Shown one piece after another: positions 51,088-61,268 of a stretch of 64,000 nt of DNA. The notes below the pieces were generated by a model. It ran no database searches, was not told the DNA's origin, and worked only from the letters and a program-made list of their open reading frames with translations. The DNA is taken from NCBI RefSeq assembly GCF_017569205.1, contig NZ_CP071870.1, forward strand, positions 2,170,001 through 2,234,000, read 5' to 3'. Position 1 is the stretch's first letter, and each line of letters opens with the position of its first letter. The position numbers and the translations under genes were made by a program. The stretch comes from Propioniciclava sp. MC1595 (GTDB lineage: Bacteria; Actinomycetota; Actinomycetes; Propionibacteriales; Propionibacteriaceae).

Positions 51088-54014
51088 CGCGGGCCACCCC
51101 CCTGCCGGGCGCTGGCCGGGAGGGCCGTGGTGGACTCGGGCCGCGGCAGCGGCGTGCGCTCCTCCTCGGCCTGGACGTCGATGCCGGCACCGAGGCTGCG
51201 GACCAGGTCCAGCATCATGCCCAGCACGATCAGGTAGACGCCGACGTCGAACACGGTGGAGCTGACCAGGTGCAGGTCACCGAACAGGTTCATCGTGCCC
51301 CACGGCGTCGCGACCGCGCTCAGGGCCGGGATGTCGAGCGTGATGTCGTAGCTCTGCAGGATGCGCCCGCCGAAGGCCCACGGCACCAGCGCGCTGCCCG
51401 CCGCGACGAACAGGCCCGCGCCCAGCACGCGACCGGCATCGATGGGCGCGGCCTCCTCGAGCTCGCGGCCCCCCGCGGCCAGGTAGCGCACGACGAGCGC
51501 CATCCCGGCGACGAGGCCCCCGGCGAAGCCACCGCCCGGCAGGTTGTGCCCGGCCGTGAGCAGGTAGAGGGAGGCCATGATCATGATCCCGAACAGCAGG
51601 CGCGTGGTGACCTCGAAGATCAGCGAGCGCGCGGCGGGGTGCAGCGAGCCGGTCGTGCGCAGCCACGCGCCGTCGCTCTGGTGGCCGGTGACCCGACGGG
51701 TGCGGCGCTGCTGCACCCGGGACCTCAGGAAGATGAGGCTGGCGACGCCGGTGGCCGCGATGACGAGCACCGAGATCTCGCCCAGGGTGTCCCAGGCACG
51801 GGTGTCGACGAGGATGACGTTGACGATGTTCTTGCCGTAGCCGAACTCGTACGCCGCCGTCTCCAGCCCGGCCGAGGACGGGGTGGCCGTGCGGGCGGAG
51901 GCCGCCACCAGCACCGACGCGCTCACCGTGGCACCGACGGCGAGCGCCAGCACCATGCGCCACCAGCGGGAGCTGTGCAGGGGCCGGTCGGTGAAGTACT
52001 TCGGCAGGGTGCGCAGCACCAGCAGGAAGACCAGCAGGCTCACGGTCTCGATGAGCACCTGGGTGAGCGCGAGGTCGGGGGCGCCGTGCAGCAGGAAGAG
52101 CAGGGCCGTCCCGTAGCCGGTCACGCCCACGGTGATGATGGCGCGGACGCGGCCGCGGACGGCGATCAGGCTCACCGCCGCCACGCACGTGACCACGGCG
52201 ACCGCGACCTGGCCGTAGGAGTCGAACCACGCCATCTCGGCGGGCCAGACGGGCATGAGCATCAGGGTGCCGCCGACCCCGATCACGAAGACGGTCAGGA
52301 TCGTCGACAGGTAGGACGCCAGCGAACCTCGCTGCACGCGGGCGGTCACCTCGACCGCCGCCACGTCGAGCAGGCGCATCGACCAGCGGTAGAAGTCGTT
52401 CGCGGCCGGCACCTGCGGGAACGTGGCCTGGACCCGGGCGACCGACTCCCGCTGCCAGAACAGCAGCACACCGCCGGTGATCGCGACCGCCGAGAGGGCC
52501 AGCGGCAGGGTGAAGCCGTGCCACAGGGCCAGCGAGTGCGGCTCGGACCCGACGGGGATCGCGCGGGTGTAGCTGCCCAGCAGGTCGGTGAGCTGCGGGC
52601 CCATGAAGCCCAGCACCAGCGAGAGCCCACCGAGCAGGACCGGCCCCGCGATGAAGCCCAGCTGCGGGTGCTTCTTCACCTCGAGGGTGACGCTGCGTCG
52701 GCGGGTGCCGAAGGCCCCCCACCAGAACCGCAGGGAGTAGGCGGCGGTCAGCATCGAGCCGACCACGATCGCCCCGGCCAGCAGCAGCGCGGGCGCGGGC
52801 AGCATGCCGGTGCCGTCGCCACCGGAGGCGACCTTGACGAGCGCGTCCAGCGCCGCCTCCTTGGCGACGAAGCCGAACAGGGGCGGCAGGCCGGCCATGG
52901 ACGCCGCGGCGAGTCCGCTGGCCACGGCCAGGAGCGGCATCCGTCGGGCCAGCCCGGTCAGCTTGGTGATGTCGCGGGTGCCCGTGGTGACGTCGACGAC
53001 GCCCACGGTGAGGAACAGGGCGGCCTTGAACAGCGCGTGGGCCAGGAGCATCGCCAGGCCGGCCTGGCCGGCGGCCTGGGTGCCGATGCCGACCAGCATC
53101 GTGACGAAGCCCAGCTGGCTCACCGTGCCGTAGGCCAACAGGAGCTTCAGGTCGGTCTGGCGCAGGGAGCGCCAGCCGCCCAGGATCATCGTGGTCGCGC
53201 CGAGGATCGTCAGCGTCTCGCGCCAGAACAGCACGCCGGCGAAGACCGGGGCGAGTGCGGCGACGAGGTAGACGCCGGCCTTCACCATCGTGGCCGCGTG
53301 CAGGTAGGCCGAGATCGGGGTCGGGGCGGCCATCGCGCCGGGCAGCCAGAAGTGGAACGGCGCGAGGGCGGACTTGCTCATCGCCCCGACCAGCATCAGC
53401 AGCGCCGCCGCCGTGGGGGCCGGACCCTCGGGCGCGGCGGCGAGGATCGCCTGCAGGCGGAACGTGCCGGTCAGGGTGCCGAAGGTCACGATGCCGACCA
53501 GCATGGCCAGGCCGCCGGTCGTGGTGACGATCAGGGCCGTGGTGGCCGCGGCGCGGTTGGCGCGACGGGAGGAGTCATGGCCGATCATCAGGTAGGAGAA
53601 CACCGTGGTGAGCTCCCAGAACACGTAGAGCACGACGAGGTCGTCGGCCGTGACCAGGCCCAGCATCGCCCCGGCGAACGCCACCAACAGGCCCAGGGTG
53701 CGGGCCGGCGGGTTGGTGAAGTACCACCGGCAGTACGCCAGCACCACGACGCCGATGCCCGTGACGAGCAGGGCCAGCAGCCACTGCAGCAGCCCCACGT
53801 GGAAGCTCAGCGACACCGCGAGCGACCGGATCCACGGGGTGGCCTCGACGAACGCCGACCCGGACTGGACGGCCGGGGCCAGTGTCAGGAGCCAGCCGAA
53901 GCCGATCGCGGGTGCGATGGCGACGACGAGGAAGGCGTTGCGACCCAGGAGCCGGACCCACCACGCAGCCGTCACGCCCAGTGCGAAGTGCAGGGCGATG
54001 AGGCTGAGGAGCAC
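51084..54014 (-). CDS. mnhA: Na+/H+ antiporter subunit A fused to subunit B
   Basis: A 976-residue protein. Residues 1 to about 780 are MrpA: a NuoL-like channel (GADDLVVLYVFWELTTVFSYL-type VTADDLVVLYVFWELTTVFS, MSKSALAPFHFWLPGAM, LKLLLAYGTVSQLGFV) and its C-terminal helices. The rest (from TTRLLFGIMIMASLYLLTAG) is an MrpB domain with NLPGGGFAGGLVAG. This A/B fusion defines the complex as the usual actinobacterial form. It is the first gene of mnhAB-C-D-E-F-G. It starts with GTG, after GAGAGG, which is rather far upstream. Confidence 0.94.
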   Translation of the reverse strand: MLLSLIALHFALGVTAAWWVRLLGRNAFLVVAIAPAIGFGWLLTLAPAVQSGSAFVEATPWIRSLAVSLSFHVGLLQWLLALLVTGIGVVVLAYCRWYFTNPPARTLGLLVAFAGAMLGLVTADDLVVLYVFWELTTVFSYLMIGHDSSRRANRAAATTALIVTTTGGLAMLVGIVTFGTLTGTFRLQAILAAAPEGPAPTAAALLMLVGAMSKSALAPFHFWLPGAMAAPTPISAYLHAATMVKAGVYLVAALAPVFAGVLFWRETLTILGATTMILGGWRSLRQTDLKLLLAYGTVSQLGFVTMLVGIGTQAAGQAGLAMLLAHALFKAALFLTVGVVDVTTGTRDITKLTGLARRMPLLAVASGLAAASMAGLPPLFGFVAKEAALDALVKVASGGDGTGMLPAPALLLAGAIVVGSMLTAAYSLRFWWGAFGTRRRSVTLEVKKHPQLGFIAGPVLLGGLSLVLGFMGPQLTDLLGSYTRAIPVGSEPHSLALWHGFTLPLALSAVAITGGVLLFWQRESVARVQATFPQVPAANDFYRWSMRLLDVAAVEVTARVQRGSLASYLSTILTVFVIGVGGTLMLMPVWPAEMAWFDSYGQVAVAVVTCVAAVSLIAVRGRVRAIITVGVTGYGTALLFLLHGAPDLALTQVLIETVSLLVFLLVLRTLPKYFTDRPLHSSRWWRMVLALAVGATVSASVLVAASARTATPSSAGLETAAYEFGYGKNIVNVILVDTRAWDTLGEISVLVIAATGVASLIFLRSRVQQRRTRRVTGHQSDGAWLRTTGSLHPAARSLIFEVTTRLLFGIMIMASLYLLTAGHNLPGGGFAGGLVAGMALVVRYLAAGGRELEEAAPIDAGRVLGAGLFVAAGSALVPWAFGGRILQSYDITLDIPALSAVATPWGTMNLFGDLHLVSSTVFDVGVYLIVLGMMLDLVRSLGAGIDVQAEEERTPLPRPESTTALPASARQGGGPR

Positions 54015-54058
54015 GCGGTCACGCCTCTCGGTGGATCGGTGGTCGGGGAACGGGGGTC

Positions 54059-54064
54059 AGTCTA
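54059..54064 (-). promoter_or_regulatory. Possible -10 of the Mrp operon overlapping the CPBP stop
   Basis: TAGACT on the minus strand; its TAG is the stop codon of the CPBP gene. It lies 44 nt before the mnhA GTG, leaving a short leader. Confidence 0.35.
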
Positions 54065-55207
54065 CCGTGGCCCGGCCATCGGTCCGGGGCCGGGCCCGAA
54101 ACCCGGGCGGGGCAGGGCGAGGGACTCCAGTTCGCGGCGTCCGGGGGCGCCGGTGGCGGCCGGCTTGCGGCGTCGGGCCAGGAACTCGACGATGCCGGCG
54201 CCCACCAGCAGCAGGGCCATGGGGATGAGCACGGTGGCGTCCCCCACGCCTGCCTCGCGGTTGAACATGTCGGAGAAGTCGATGAAGGGCAGTAGCGCCA
54301 TCGAGACCGTGTTGTGCACGGCGTGGATCGCGATGGCGGCCTCGAGGCCCCCCGTGCGCCACGTCGCCCACGAACCGACCGCCGCGAACACGAGGTAGAA
54401 CGCGTTCAGCCACGGGTCGCCGGCGCCGTGCATGGCCATGAAGACCACGGCCGTCACGATGGTGGACGCGACCAGGCCGACCACCGGGGCACGGAACCAC
54501 GATCCCACCGCCCGGCCGAGCAGCCCGCGGACCAGGTACTCCTCCCCCGCCGCCTGGAGCGGCGTGGTGAGCAGGATCCCGACGATCATGACCAGGGTGT
54601 AGTCGCGGACGCGCACCTCGTCGAGGGGGCCGAAGAAGTGCGACCCGCCGATGACGACCACCCAGACCGGTAGGAGCGCGGCCACGAGCAGGCCCAGCCA
54701 GCGCCACCGGATGCCCCCGACCACCGACGTCAGCCAGCGCGGGCGCTGCTGGACGCAGACCCACGCGGCCAACATGGTGATCGGGATGCACAGGGCGAGG
54801 GAGATGTTGTTCGCCAGGAAGAAGCCGGGCCCCACGGGTGGGATCTTCCCCTCGAGGAGCACCGAGAGGTCGACCCCGTCGACGCTCCACCCGATGAACT
54901 GGAGCACGGTGCTGACCACGAGGAAGGAGAAGGCCGCCAGCAGGATCGCCAGCAGGCCCTTCCACCAGCGGTAGCGGGGGGCGCGCCAGAAGGCGTAGTA
55001 GTCCCGCTCCTCCACCGGCAGCGCCGGGCGCAGGTGCGGGGGCAGGGCCCGCGGGTCGGGCAGCGGCGAGGTCCACCCCGGCGGCGGGGGTCCCCAGCCC
55101 TGGGGGGCGGGGGCCCACCCGGGCGGGGGCCCGGGCTGCGGTGGGGGCGTCCAGCCCGGGGGTGGCGCGTCGGGCCGTGGGGGCGTCCAGCCCGGCTCGT
55201 GGCTCAC
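54062..55207 (-). CDS. CPBP-family intramembrane metalloprotease (second copy) with PPGW-rich N terminus
   Basis: A 381-residue protein. The first 70 residues are low-complexity, with PPGW or PGW recurring every 10-15 residues. The membrane part carries QAAGEEYLVRGLLGRAV with the catalytic Glu pair and AMHGAGDPW, then TWRTGGLEAAIAIHAVHNTV. The same TTPLQAAGEEY and WRTGGLEAA blocks occur in the copy at 15886-16878, so the two are paralogues. GTG 55207 overlaps the ndk stop as GTGA. Substrate unknown. Confidence 0.87.
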   Translation of the reverse strand: MSHEPGWTPPRPDAPPPGWTPPPQPGPPPGWAPAPQGWGPPPPGWTSPLPDPRALPPHLRPALPVEERDYYAFWRAPRYRWWKGLLAILLAAFSFLVVSTVLQFIGWSVDGVDLSVLLEGKIPPVGPGFFLANNISLALCIPITMLAAWVCVQQRPRWLTSVVGGIRWRWLGLLVAALLPVWVVVIGGSHFFGPLDEVRVRDYTLVMIVGILLTTPLQAAGEEYLVRGLLGRAVGSWFRAPVVGLVASTIVTAVVFMAMHGAGDPWLNAFYLVFAAVGSWATWRTGGLEAAIAIHAVHNTVSMALLPFIDFSDMFNREAGVGDATVLIPMALLLVGAGIVEFLARRRKPAATGAPGRRELESLALPRPGFGPGPGPMAGPR

Positions 55208-55611
55208 AGGTTCGGGAACAAGAGCGCGATCTCGCGCGCGGCCGACTCGGCGGAGTCGGAGGCGTGCACGATGTTCTCCGACCCCGACAGGCACAGGTCG
55301 CCGCGGATCGTGCCCGGGGCGGCCTTCACGCCGTCGGTGGCGCCGTTGAGGGCGCGCACGGCCTCGATGGCGCGCTCCCCCTCGAGGACCAGGGCGACCA
55401 GCGGGCCGCCGGTGATGAACGCGCGCAGCTCGGGGTAGAACCCGCGCTCGACGTGCTCGGCGTAGTGCTGGTCGGCCAGGCCGGCGTCGATGGTCCGCAG
55501 CTCCATCGCGCGGAGGGTGAGCCCCTTCGCCTCGTAGCGGGCCAGGACGGTGCCCACGAGGCCGCGGGCGACGGCGTCCGGCTTGATCAGGACGAGACTG
55601 CGTTCACTCAT
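55204..55611 (-). CDS. ndk: Nucleoside diphosphate kinase
   Basis: A 135-residue Ndk that equilibrates NTP pools. It contains SLVLIKPDAVARGLVG, the FYPELRAFITGGPLVALVLE region, PGTIRGDLCLSGSENIVHAS with the phosphorylated His, and SAESAAREIALLF. Canonical sequences read NxVHGSDS; here it is NIVHASDS. ATG 55611 has TAGGCT 6 nt upstream that contains the DUF4233 stop. Confidence 0.97.
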   Translation of the reverse strand: MSERSLVLIKPDAVARGLVGTVLARYEAKGLTLRAMELRTIDAGLADQHYAEHVERGFYPELRAFITGGPLVALVLEGERAIEAVRALNGATDGVKAAPGTIRGDLCLSGSENIVHASDSAESAAREIALLFPNL

Positions 55612-55617
55612 GGCCCC

Positions 55618-55623
55618 AGCCTA
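55618..55623 (-). promoter_or_regulatory. Likely -10 of ndk overlapping the DUF4233 stop (leaderless)
   Basis: TAGGCT on the minus strand; its TAG ends the DUF4233 gene and its last base is 6 nt before ATG 55611. Confidence 0.5.
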
Positions 55624-55956
55624 CTGGCGCGACTCGATCTTCTTGCCGAGGATGAACTCCACGAGGAACAGGGCCGCGAAACCGCCGCCCACCGCGAACA
55701 TCCACGGGGTCAGCAGGCCGAGCAGGATGCCGGCCACCTGGGCCGCCCAGGCCAGCGGCCAGCCGATCGGACGCCGCAGCGTCCCGGCGGCGACACCGGC
55801 CAGGGCGGCGGCCGCGAGCCCGGTGCCGAAGGCGGGCGCCAGGGGCACGGCGTCGACCTGGATCATGCCGGGGATGGCCAGCACGTAGACGACCACCTCG
55901 AAGATGAGCGTGAGCATCAGGGTCTTGGTCATCGGGTTGCCGTCGGCGAGCCTCAC
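55621..55956 (-). CDS. DUF4233 membrane protein
   Basis: A 111-residue protein with three or four helices. It contains MLTLIFEVVVYVLAIPGMIQ, RRPIGWPLAWAAQVAGILLG and FLVEFILGKKIE. DUF4233 genes follow folC throughout Actinomycetota; the function is unknown. GTG 55956 overlaps the folC stop as GTGA, which I prefer to the internal ATG eight codons later. Confidence 0.85.
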   Translation of the reverse strand: MRLADGNPMTKTLMLTLIFEVVVYVLAIPGMIQVDAVPLAPAFGTGLAAAALAGVAAGTLRRPIGWPLAWAAQVAGILLGLLTPWMFAVGGGFAALFLVEFILGKKIESRQ

Positions 55957-57293
55957 CGCTGGTCCTCCTCGTCGTCGTTGCGGACCAGCAGGGCCCGGGC
56001 CTCTCCGGCCAGGATCACGGAGCCGGCGACCAGGATGCCGGCCCCGGCCCCCGCCTCGTCGGCGAGCGTCACGGCCAGTTCCAGCGCGTCCGGCAGGGAC
56101 TCGCGCACGTGCACGCGCTCGGCGCCGAAGGCCTCCTCGGCGAGTTCGCCGAGCTCGTCGGCCGGCAGGCCGCGGTCGGTCGAGGCGACCCGGGTGCAGA
56201 TGATCGTCGTGACCTCCTCGGCCAGGAGGGCCAGGACACCCTCCACGTCCTTGTCGGCCATCATCCCGACCACCGCGATGAGCGGGGTGAAGTCGTAGGC
56301 CTCGCGCACGCCGGCCAGGGTGGCGCGGGTGCCGTGCACGTTGTGGCAGGTGTCGAGCACGATCGGCGGTCCCGACCGGACCAGCTCGAGCCGTGCGGGC
56401 GCCTTCACCGTCGCGAAGCCCTCGGCGATGATGTCGTGCACCAGCGGCTTGCCCCCGAGGAGGGCCTCGACGGCGGCCACGGCGAGGGCCGCGTTGTGGG
56501 CCATGTGCTCGCCGTGCACCGGCAGCACGAGGCCGGACGCCGGCCCGCTCACGGTCTCCAGGCGCAGCACCTGCCCGCCGACGGCGAGCGTGCGGTCGAT
56601 GAGCCCGAAGTCGACGCCCTCGCGCAGCACGCGCGCGCCCACCTCGGCGGCCCGGGCGGCGATCACGGCGTCCACCTCGGGGTGCTGGCGGGCCACGACG
56701 GCGATCGAACCGGGCTTGATGATGCCCGCCTTCTCGGTCGCGATCTCCTCCAGCGTGTCGCCCAGCAGGTGGGTGTGGTCGAGGTCGATCGGGCAGATGA
56801 CGGCGACGTCGGCGTCGGCGACCGACGTGGCGTCCCACGTGCCGCCCAGCCCGACCTCGACGACGGCGACGTCGACCGGGGCCTGCGCGAAGGCCTCGAA
56901 GCCCAGGCCGGTCATCACCTCGAAGAAGGTCATGGAGACGTCGTCGAGGCGCTGGGCGTCCACGAGGTCGACCAGCGGCTGGACGTCGGCCACGAGCGCG
57001 TCGAAGGCCGCGGCGTCCATGGGCCGGCCGTCGAGGTTGATGCGCTCGGTCAGGTCGACCAGGTGCGGGGAGGCGATGCGGCCGACCCGAAGCCCCAGGG
57101 CGAGCAGCAGCGCCTCGATGATGATCGCGGTGCTGCCCTTGCCGTTGGTGCCGGCCACCTGGATGACCGGGTAGCCCGTCTGGGGCTCGCCCAGCAGGTC
57201 GGTGAGCGCCCGGATGCGCGCCAGGCTCGGGGCGACGCGGTGCTCGGGCCAGCGCGCCTGCAGGGCGCGGGAGATCTCGGCGTGGGTTGTCAT
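55953..57293 (-). CDS. folC: Folylpolyglutamate synthase / dihydrofolate synthase
   Basis: A 446-residue Mur-ligase-like enzyme. The P-loop is [19 protein letters not shown]. It continues with the [11 protein letters not shown] loop, [20 protein letters not shown] and [13 protein letters not shown] in the C-terminal domain. It adds glutamate to dihydropteroate and folates. ATG 57293 has TAGGCT 9 nt upstream. It is divergent from the DsbA-like gene. The order folC, DUF4233, ndk is standard for actinobacteria; the usual valS partner is here on the other strand. Confidence 0.95.
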   Translation of the reverse strand: MTTHAEISRALQARWPEHRVAPSLARIRALTDLLGEPQTGYPVIQVAGTNGKGSTAIIIEALLLALGLRVGRIASPHLVDLTERINLDGRPMDAAAFDALVADVQPLVDLVDAQRLDDVSMTFFEVMTGLGFEAFAQAPVDVAVVEVGLGGTWDATSVADADVAVICPIDLDHTHLLGDTLEEIATEKAGIIKPGSIAVVARQHPEVDAVIAARAAEVGARVLREGVDFGLIDRTLAVGGQVLRLETVSGPASGLVLPVHGEHMAHNAALAVAAVEALLGGKPLVHDIIAEGFATVKAPARLELVRSGPPIVLDTCHNVHGTRATLAGVREAYDFTPLIAVVGMMADKDVEGVLALLAEEVTTIICTRVASTDRGLPADELGELAEEAFGAERVHVRESLPDALELAVTLADEAGAGAGILVAGSVILAGEARALLVRNDDEEDQR

Positions 57294-57302
57294 GGCGGGC
57301 AC

Positions 57303-57308
57303 AGCCTA
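57303..57308 (-). promoter_or_regulatory. Likely -10 of folC (leaderless)
   Basis: TAGGCT on the minus strand, 9 nt before ATG 57293. Confidence 0.4.
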
Positions 57309-57337
57309 CCGGTGCGGACGGCTTCCCCCCGGGTGGG

Positions 57338-57343
57338 TATCGT
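57338..57343 (+). promoter_or_regulatory. Likely -10 of the DsbA-like gene (leaderless)
   Basis: TATCGT, 6 nt before GTG 57350, with no Shine-Dalgarno. Confidence 0.45.
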
Positions 57344-57349
57344 GGCGCC

Positions 57350-58153
57350 GTGAACGTCCAAGCCAACCGTCGCGAGCAGCTCCGCCGCCAGCAGGAGGCC
57401 CGCGCCAGGGCGCAGGTCACCCGCCGCATCGTCGGGATCGTCGCCGTCCTCATCGCCGCGGCGCTCATCGGCATCCTCGTCTACGCCTTCGTGAACCGGA
57501 CGCCGGCCCAGGTCGCCGCCACACCGTCGGCGAGCAGCACCGCCACCACGCCGCTGGCGGCCCAGGTCGTGCCCACCGGGGCGAGCGCCGACGGCAACGC
57601 CCTCGTCGTGGCCGAAGGCCGCGCCGGGACGCCGACGCTCACCCTCTACCTCGACTACCAGTGCCCCAACTGCAAGTCCTTCGAGGAGGCCTTCGGGCCG
57701 ATGCTGGCCCAGTCGGCCCAAGCCGGCGACTGGACGCTGCAGCACAAGACCATGACCTTCATGGACAACAACATCGGCAACACGGCCTCGACGCGTGCCG
57801 CCCTCGGCGCCGCCTGCGCCGCGGACGCCGGGCACTACCTCGACTACTCCACCCAGGTGTACGCCCACCAGGCGGCCGCCGAGGTCCGGGGCGCCGAGGG
57901 GTACTCCGACGCACTGCTGCGGGCAGAGCTGCCCGCAGCGGTCGGCATCACCGGGGACGCCCTCACCGCGTTCCAGGCCTGCTACGACGGCCGGGCGACC
58001 CAGGACTTCGTCGCCGGGGTGAACGCCTCGGCCGGCGCCGACGGCGTCCGCGGGACGCCGACGCTCGCCATCAACGGCACCCCGGTCGACTTCAACGCGG
58101 TGACGCCCTTCACCCCCGACGGCCTCAAGGCGTACATCCTCGCCCACGCCTGA
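57350..58153 (+). CDS. Membrane-anchored DsbA/thioredoxin-like protein
   Basis: A 267-residue protein with a basic N terminus ([17 protein letters not shown]), one helix (about 26-48) and an extracellular DsbA-type thioredoxin domain. The active site is YQCPNCKSF near residue 105. The cis-Pro loop is [13 protein letters not shown] near residue 235. It should oxidise or fold secreted proteins outside the membrane. A Thr/Ser/Ala linker joins helix and domain. GTG 57350 has a -10 hexamer 6 nt upstream. Confidence 0.9.
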   Translation: MNVQANRREQLRRQQEARARAQVTRRIVGIVAVLIAAALIGILVYAFVNRTPAQVAATPSASSTATTPLAAQVVPTGASADGNALVVAEGRAGTPTLTLYLDYQCPNCKSFEEAFGPMLAQSAQAGDWTLQHKTMTFMDNNIGNTASTRAALGAACAADAGHYLDYSTQVYAHQAAAEVRGAEGYSDALLRAELPAAVGITGDALTAFQACYDGRATQDFVAGVNASAGADGVRGTPTLAINGTPVDFNAVTPFTPDGLKAYILAHA

Positions 58154-58184
58154 ACCCGGTTCGGGAGTCACCGATCCTCCGCAG

Positions 58185-58190
58185 TAGGAT
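58185..58190 (+). promoter_or_regulatory. Likely -10 of valS (leaderless)
   Basis: TAGGAT, 7 nt before ATG 58198. The gap from the upstream stop to this ATG is only 44 bp, so no T-box leader is possible. Confidence 0.5.
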
Positions 58191-58197
58191 CGCGCCC

Positions 58198-60783
58198 ATG
58201 ACTTCGCAGCCCTCCCGTACCGTGCCCACGTCGACCCCGTCGACGTGGGTCGTACCCGATCGCCCGGTCCTGGAGGGCCTCGAGGACAAGTGGTCCGCCG
58301 CCTGGAAGGAGCAGGGCACCTACGCCTTCGTGCGCCCCGAGGCGCGCGAGCAGGTGTTCAGCATCGACACCCCGCCGCCGACCGTGTCCGGTTCCCTGCA
58401 CGTGGGCCACGTGTTCAGCTACACGCACACCGACCTGGTGGCGCGCTACCAGCGCATGCAGGGCAAGCACGTCTTCTACCCGATGGGCTGGGACGACAAC
58501 GGCCTGCCGACCGAGCGCCGCGTCCAGAACTACTACGGCGTGCGGTGCGACCCGTCGATCCCCTACGACGCCGACTTCACCCCGCCCGAGAAGCCCGACC
58601 CCAAGCGCCAGGTGCCGATCAGCCGGCGCAACTTCGTCGAGCTGTGCCACGAGCTGACCGCGGTCGACGAGCAGGTCTTCGAGGACCTGTGGCGTCACCT
58701 CGGCCTGTCGGTGGACTGGGACACCCTGTACGCCACCATCTCCGACGAGTCGCAGGCCGTCGCGCAGCGCGCCTTCCTGCGCAACCACGCGCGCGGCGAG
58801 GCCTACCTGTCCGAGGCCCCGACGATGTGGGACGTGACGTTCCAGACCGCGGTCGCCCAGGCCGAGCTGGAGTCGCGCGAGACCGCCGGCGCCTACCACC
58901 GGGTGGCCTTCCACGGCCCCGACGCCCCGGTGTACATCGAGACGACCCGCCCCGAGCTCATCCCGAGTGTGTGCGCCCTGATCGCCCACCCCGACGACGA
59001 GCGCTACCAAGGTCTGTTCGGCACGACGGTGACCTCGCCGATCTTCGGCGTCGAGGTGCCCGTGCTGGCCCACGCCGCCGCCGAGGAGGACAAGGGCGCC
59101 GGCATCGCGATGTGCTGCACCTTCGGTGACCTCACCGACGTCCAGTGGTGGCGCGAGCTCGACCTGCCGACCCGCACCGTGATCGGACGCGACGGCCGCC
59201 TCACCCGCGAGACCCCCGAGTGGCTCGCCGACGCGTCCTTCTGGCCCGAGGTGGCCGGCAAGACGGCGTTCTCCGCGCGCGAGGCCATCGTGGCCCGGCT
59301 GCGCGAGACGGGCGACCTAGACGGCGACCCCAAGCCGGTCTCCCGCCCGGTGAACTACTACGAGAAGGGCGACAAGCCCCTCGAGATCGTCTCGACCCGC
59401 CAGTGGTACATCAGCAACGGCGGCCGCGACGACGCCCTCAAGCAGCAGCTGCTCGCCCGCGGCGAGGAACTCGCGTGGGTGCCCGACCACATGCGCCACC
59501 GCTACAGCAACTGGGTCAACGGCCTCAACGGCGACTGGCTGATCAGCCGCCAGCGCTTCTTCGGGGTCCCCTTCCCGGTCTGGTACCCGGTGGACGCCGA
59601 CGGTGAACCCGACCACGACCACCCGATCCTGGCCGACGAGGCCTCGCTGCCCGTGGACCCGGCCTCGCAGCCGGCCCCCGGCTACGACGAGTCCCAGCGC
59701 GGCGTCCCCGGCGGCTTCGTGGGCGACCCCGACGTCATGGACACCTGGGCCACCTCGTCGCTGACCCCCCAGATCGTGTGCGGCTGGGAGCGCGACGAGG
59801 AGCTGTGGAAGCTCACCTTCCCGATGGACATGGCCCCGCAGGCCCACGACATCATCCGTACGTGGCTGTTCAGCCGCGTGGTCCGCTCCCACCTCGAGCA
59901 CGACACGCTGCCGTGGAAGCGCGCGACGATCTCGGGCTTCGTGGTCGACCCCGACCGCAAGAAGATGAGCAAGTCGAAGGGCAACGTGGTCGTCCCGACC
60001 GAGATCCTCGACAAGTTCGGCGCCGATGCCGTGCGCTGGCGTGCCGCCATGGCCCGCCCAGGCATGGACTCCCCCTTCGACGAGACCCAGATGAAGGTCG
60101 GCCGCCGCCTGGCGATGAAGGTGCTGAACGCGTCCAAGTTCGTGCTCGGCATCGCGGCCAGCGGCGAGGCCGCACCCGCGGCGTCCGACGTGACCGCCCC
60201 GGTCGACCTGGCCATGCTCGCCGGGCTCTCCGGCGTGGTCGCCCAGGCCACGAAGGCGTTCGAGGCCTACGACTACTCGGCCGCCCTGGAGGCCGCCGAG
60301 CAGTTCTTCTGGACGTTCTGCGACGACTACCTCGAGCTGGTCAAGGAGCGCGCCTACGGCGCGCAGGGTCCGGACGCCGCGGCCTCGGCCCGCGCGGCCC
60401 TCGCCCTGGCCCTCGACGTGCAGCTGCGCCTGCTCGCCCCGTTCATGCCGTTCGTCACCGAGGAGGTGTGGTCGTGGTGGAAGCCGGGCTCGGTGCACCA
60501 CGCCACCTGGCCGACCGTCGACGAGCTGCCGACCGGCGGCGACGTGGCCCTCGTGGACGACGTCGCGGCCGCCCTGATCGGCATCCGCGGCGTGAAGTCG
60601 AACGCCAAGGTCTCGATGAAGACCGAGCTCACGGCCGTGACCATCACGGGCCCCGAGGAGGCGCTGTCCCGACTTCGTGCAACCGAGGCCGACCTGCGTG
60701 CCGTCGGGCGTATCGTTTCGGCCATCAGCTGGGCCAACGGCGACACCGTGGGGGTGACCGCCGAGCTCGCACCCACCGAGTGA
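58198..60783 (+). CDS. valS: Valyl-tRNA synthetase
   Basis: An 861-residue class I synthetase. The HIGH motif reads [20 protein letters not shown]. The editing domain has [17 protein letters not shown]. The catalytic core has [18 protein letters not shown] and KKMSKSKGN, and an anticodon domain follows. The [19 protein letters not shown] stretch and the lack of the C-terminal coiled coil resemble the ValRS type seen in archaea and some bacteria more than E. coli ValRS; that subtype call is from memory of family patterns. Confidence 0.95.
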   Translation: MTSQPSRTVPTSTPSTWVVPDRPVLEGLEDKWSAAWKEQGTYAFVRPEAREQVFSIDTPPPTVSGSLHVGHVFSYTHTDLVARYQRMQGKHVFYPMGWDDNGLPTERRVQNYYGVRCDPSIPYDADFTPPEKPDPKRQVPISRRNFVELCHELTAVDEQVFEDLWRHLGLSVDWDTLYATISDESQAVAQRAFLRNHARGEAYLSEAPTMWDVTFQTAVAQAELESRETAGAYHRVAFHGPDAPVYIETTRPELIPSVCALIAHPDDERYQGLFGTTVTSPIFGVEVPVLAHAAAEEDKGAGIAMCCTFGDLTDVQWWRELDLPTRTVIGRDGRLTRETPEWLADASFWPEVAGKTAFSAREAIVARLRETGDLDGDPKPVSRPVNYYEKGDKPLEIVSTRQWYISNGGRDDALKQQLLARGEELAWVPDHMRHRYSNWVNGLNGDWLISRQRFFGVPFPVWYPVDADGEPDHDHPILADEASLPVDPASQPAPGYDESQRGVPGGFVGDPDVMDTWATSSLTPQIVCGWERDEELWKLTFPMDMAPQAHDIIRTWLFSRVVRSHLEHDTLPWKRATISGFVVDPDRKKMSKSKGNVVVPTEILDKFGADAVRWRAAMARPGMDSPFDETQMKVGRRLAMKVLNASKFVLGIAASGEAAPAASDVTAPVDLAMLAGLSGVVAQATKAFEAYDYSAALEAAEQFFWTFCDDYLELVKERAYGAQGPDAAASARAALALALDVQLRLLAPFMPFVTEEVWSWWKPGSVHHATWPTVDELPTGGDVALVDDVAAALIGIRGVKSNAKVSMKTELTAVTITGPEEALSRLRATEADLRAVGRIVSAISWANGDTVGVTAELAPTE

Positions 60784-60790
60784 GGTTGAC

Positions 60791-61249
60791 GTGAACCGAC
60801 CCCTGCTGACCGCCGCGCTCGTCGCGGCGGTCACGCTTTCCGGCTGCTCCGCCGTGCAGGAGGAGGCCGGCAAGGCGCTCCCGCCCCAGATCGCGATCGG
60901 CGAGTGCACGAACCTGGAGTTCCCCGAGCAGGACGCCACCGCCGAGGTGGCCGACATCACCAAGGTGGACTGTGGCGAGGCGCACAAGTGGGAGACGTTC
61001 GCGGACAAGCGGCTCGACCTGGACGGGGAGTACCCGGGCGACGAGGGCATGGCGGCGATCGCCGAGGAGTTCTGCTACCCCGAGTTCGAGCCGTTCGTCG
61101 GGGTCTCCTACGACGACTCGGTGCTGGACATGACCTACCTCACGCCCACCCCGGACGGGTGGGCGCAGCTGCGCGACCGGACGATCACGTGCTTCGTCGG
61201 CTCGGAGGCCGGCGACATCACCGGGACCCTCAAGGGCTCCAACCGCTGA
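60791..61249 (+). CDS. Septum-formation-domain lipoprotein
   Basis: A 152-residue lipoprotein. The signal peptide ends at LSGCS, so Cys19 should be lipidated. The mature part has one domain with [13 protein letters not shown], a Cys near residue 97 ([12 protein letters not shown]) and [18 protein letters not shown]. This DCxxxHxxE and W..GDR-like layout matches the actinobacterial Septum_form domain, whose link to septation is weakly documented. It starts with GTG 7 bp after valS, so it is probably cotranscribed. Confidence 0.72.
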   Translation: MNRPLLTAALVAAVTLSGCSAVQEEAGKALPPQIAIGECTNLEFPEQDATAEVADITKVDCGEAHKWETFADKRLDLDGEYPGDEGMAAIAEEFCYPEFEPFVGVSYDDSVLDMTYLTPTPDGWAQLRDRTITCFVGSEAGDITGTLKGSNR

Positions 61250-61268
61250 CGTGCGGGGCGCCCGGCCG

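Noticed and set aside
51270-54398. A 1,042-codon open frame on the plus strand opposite mnhA
   Set aside because: It is rich in Gln, His, Arg and Asp from antisense reading of GC-rich codons, matches no fold, and covers a clear MrpA/B gene on the other strand.
58154-58197. T-box riboswitch before valS
   Set aside because: Only 44 bp separate the upstream stop from the valS ATG, and a -10 hexamer lies 7 nt before the start.
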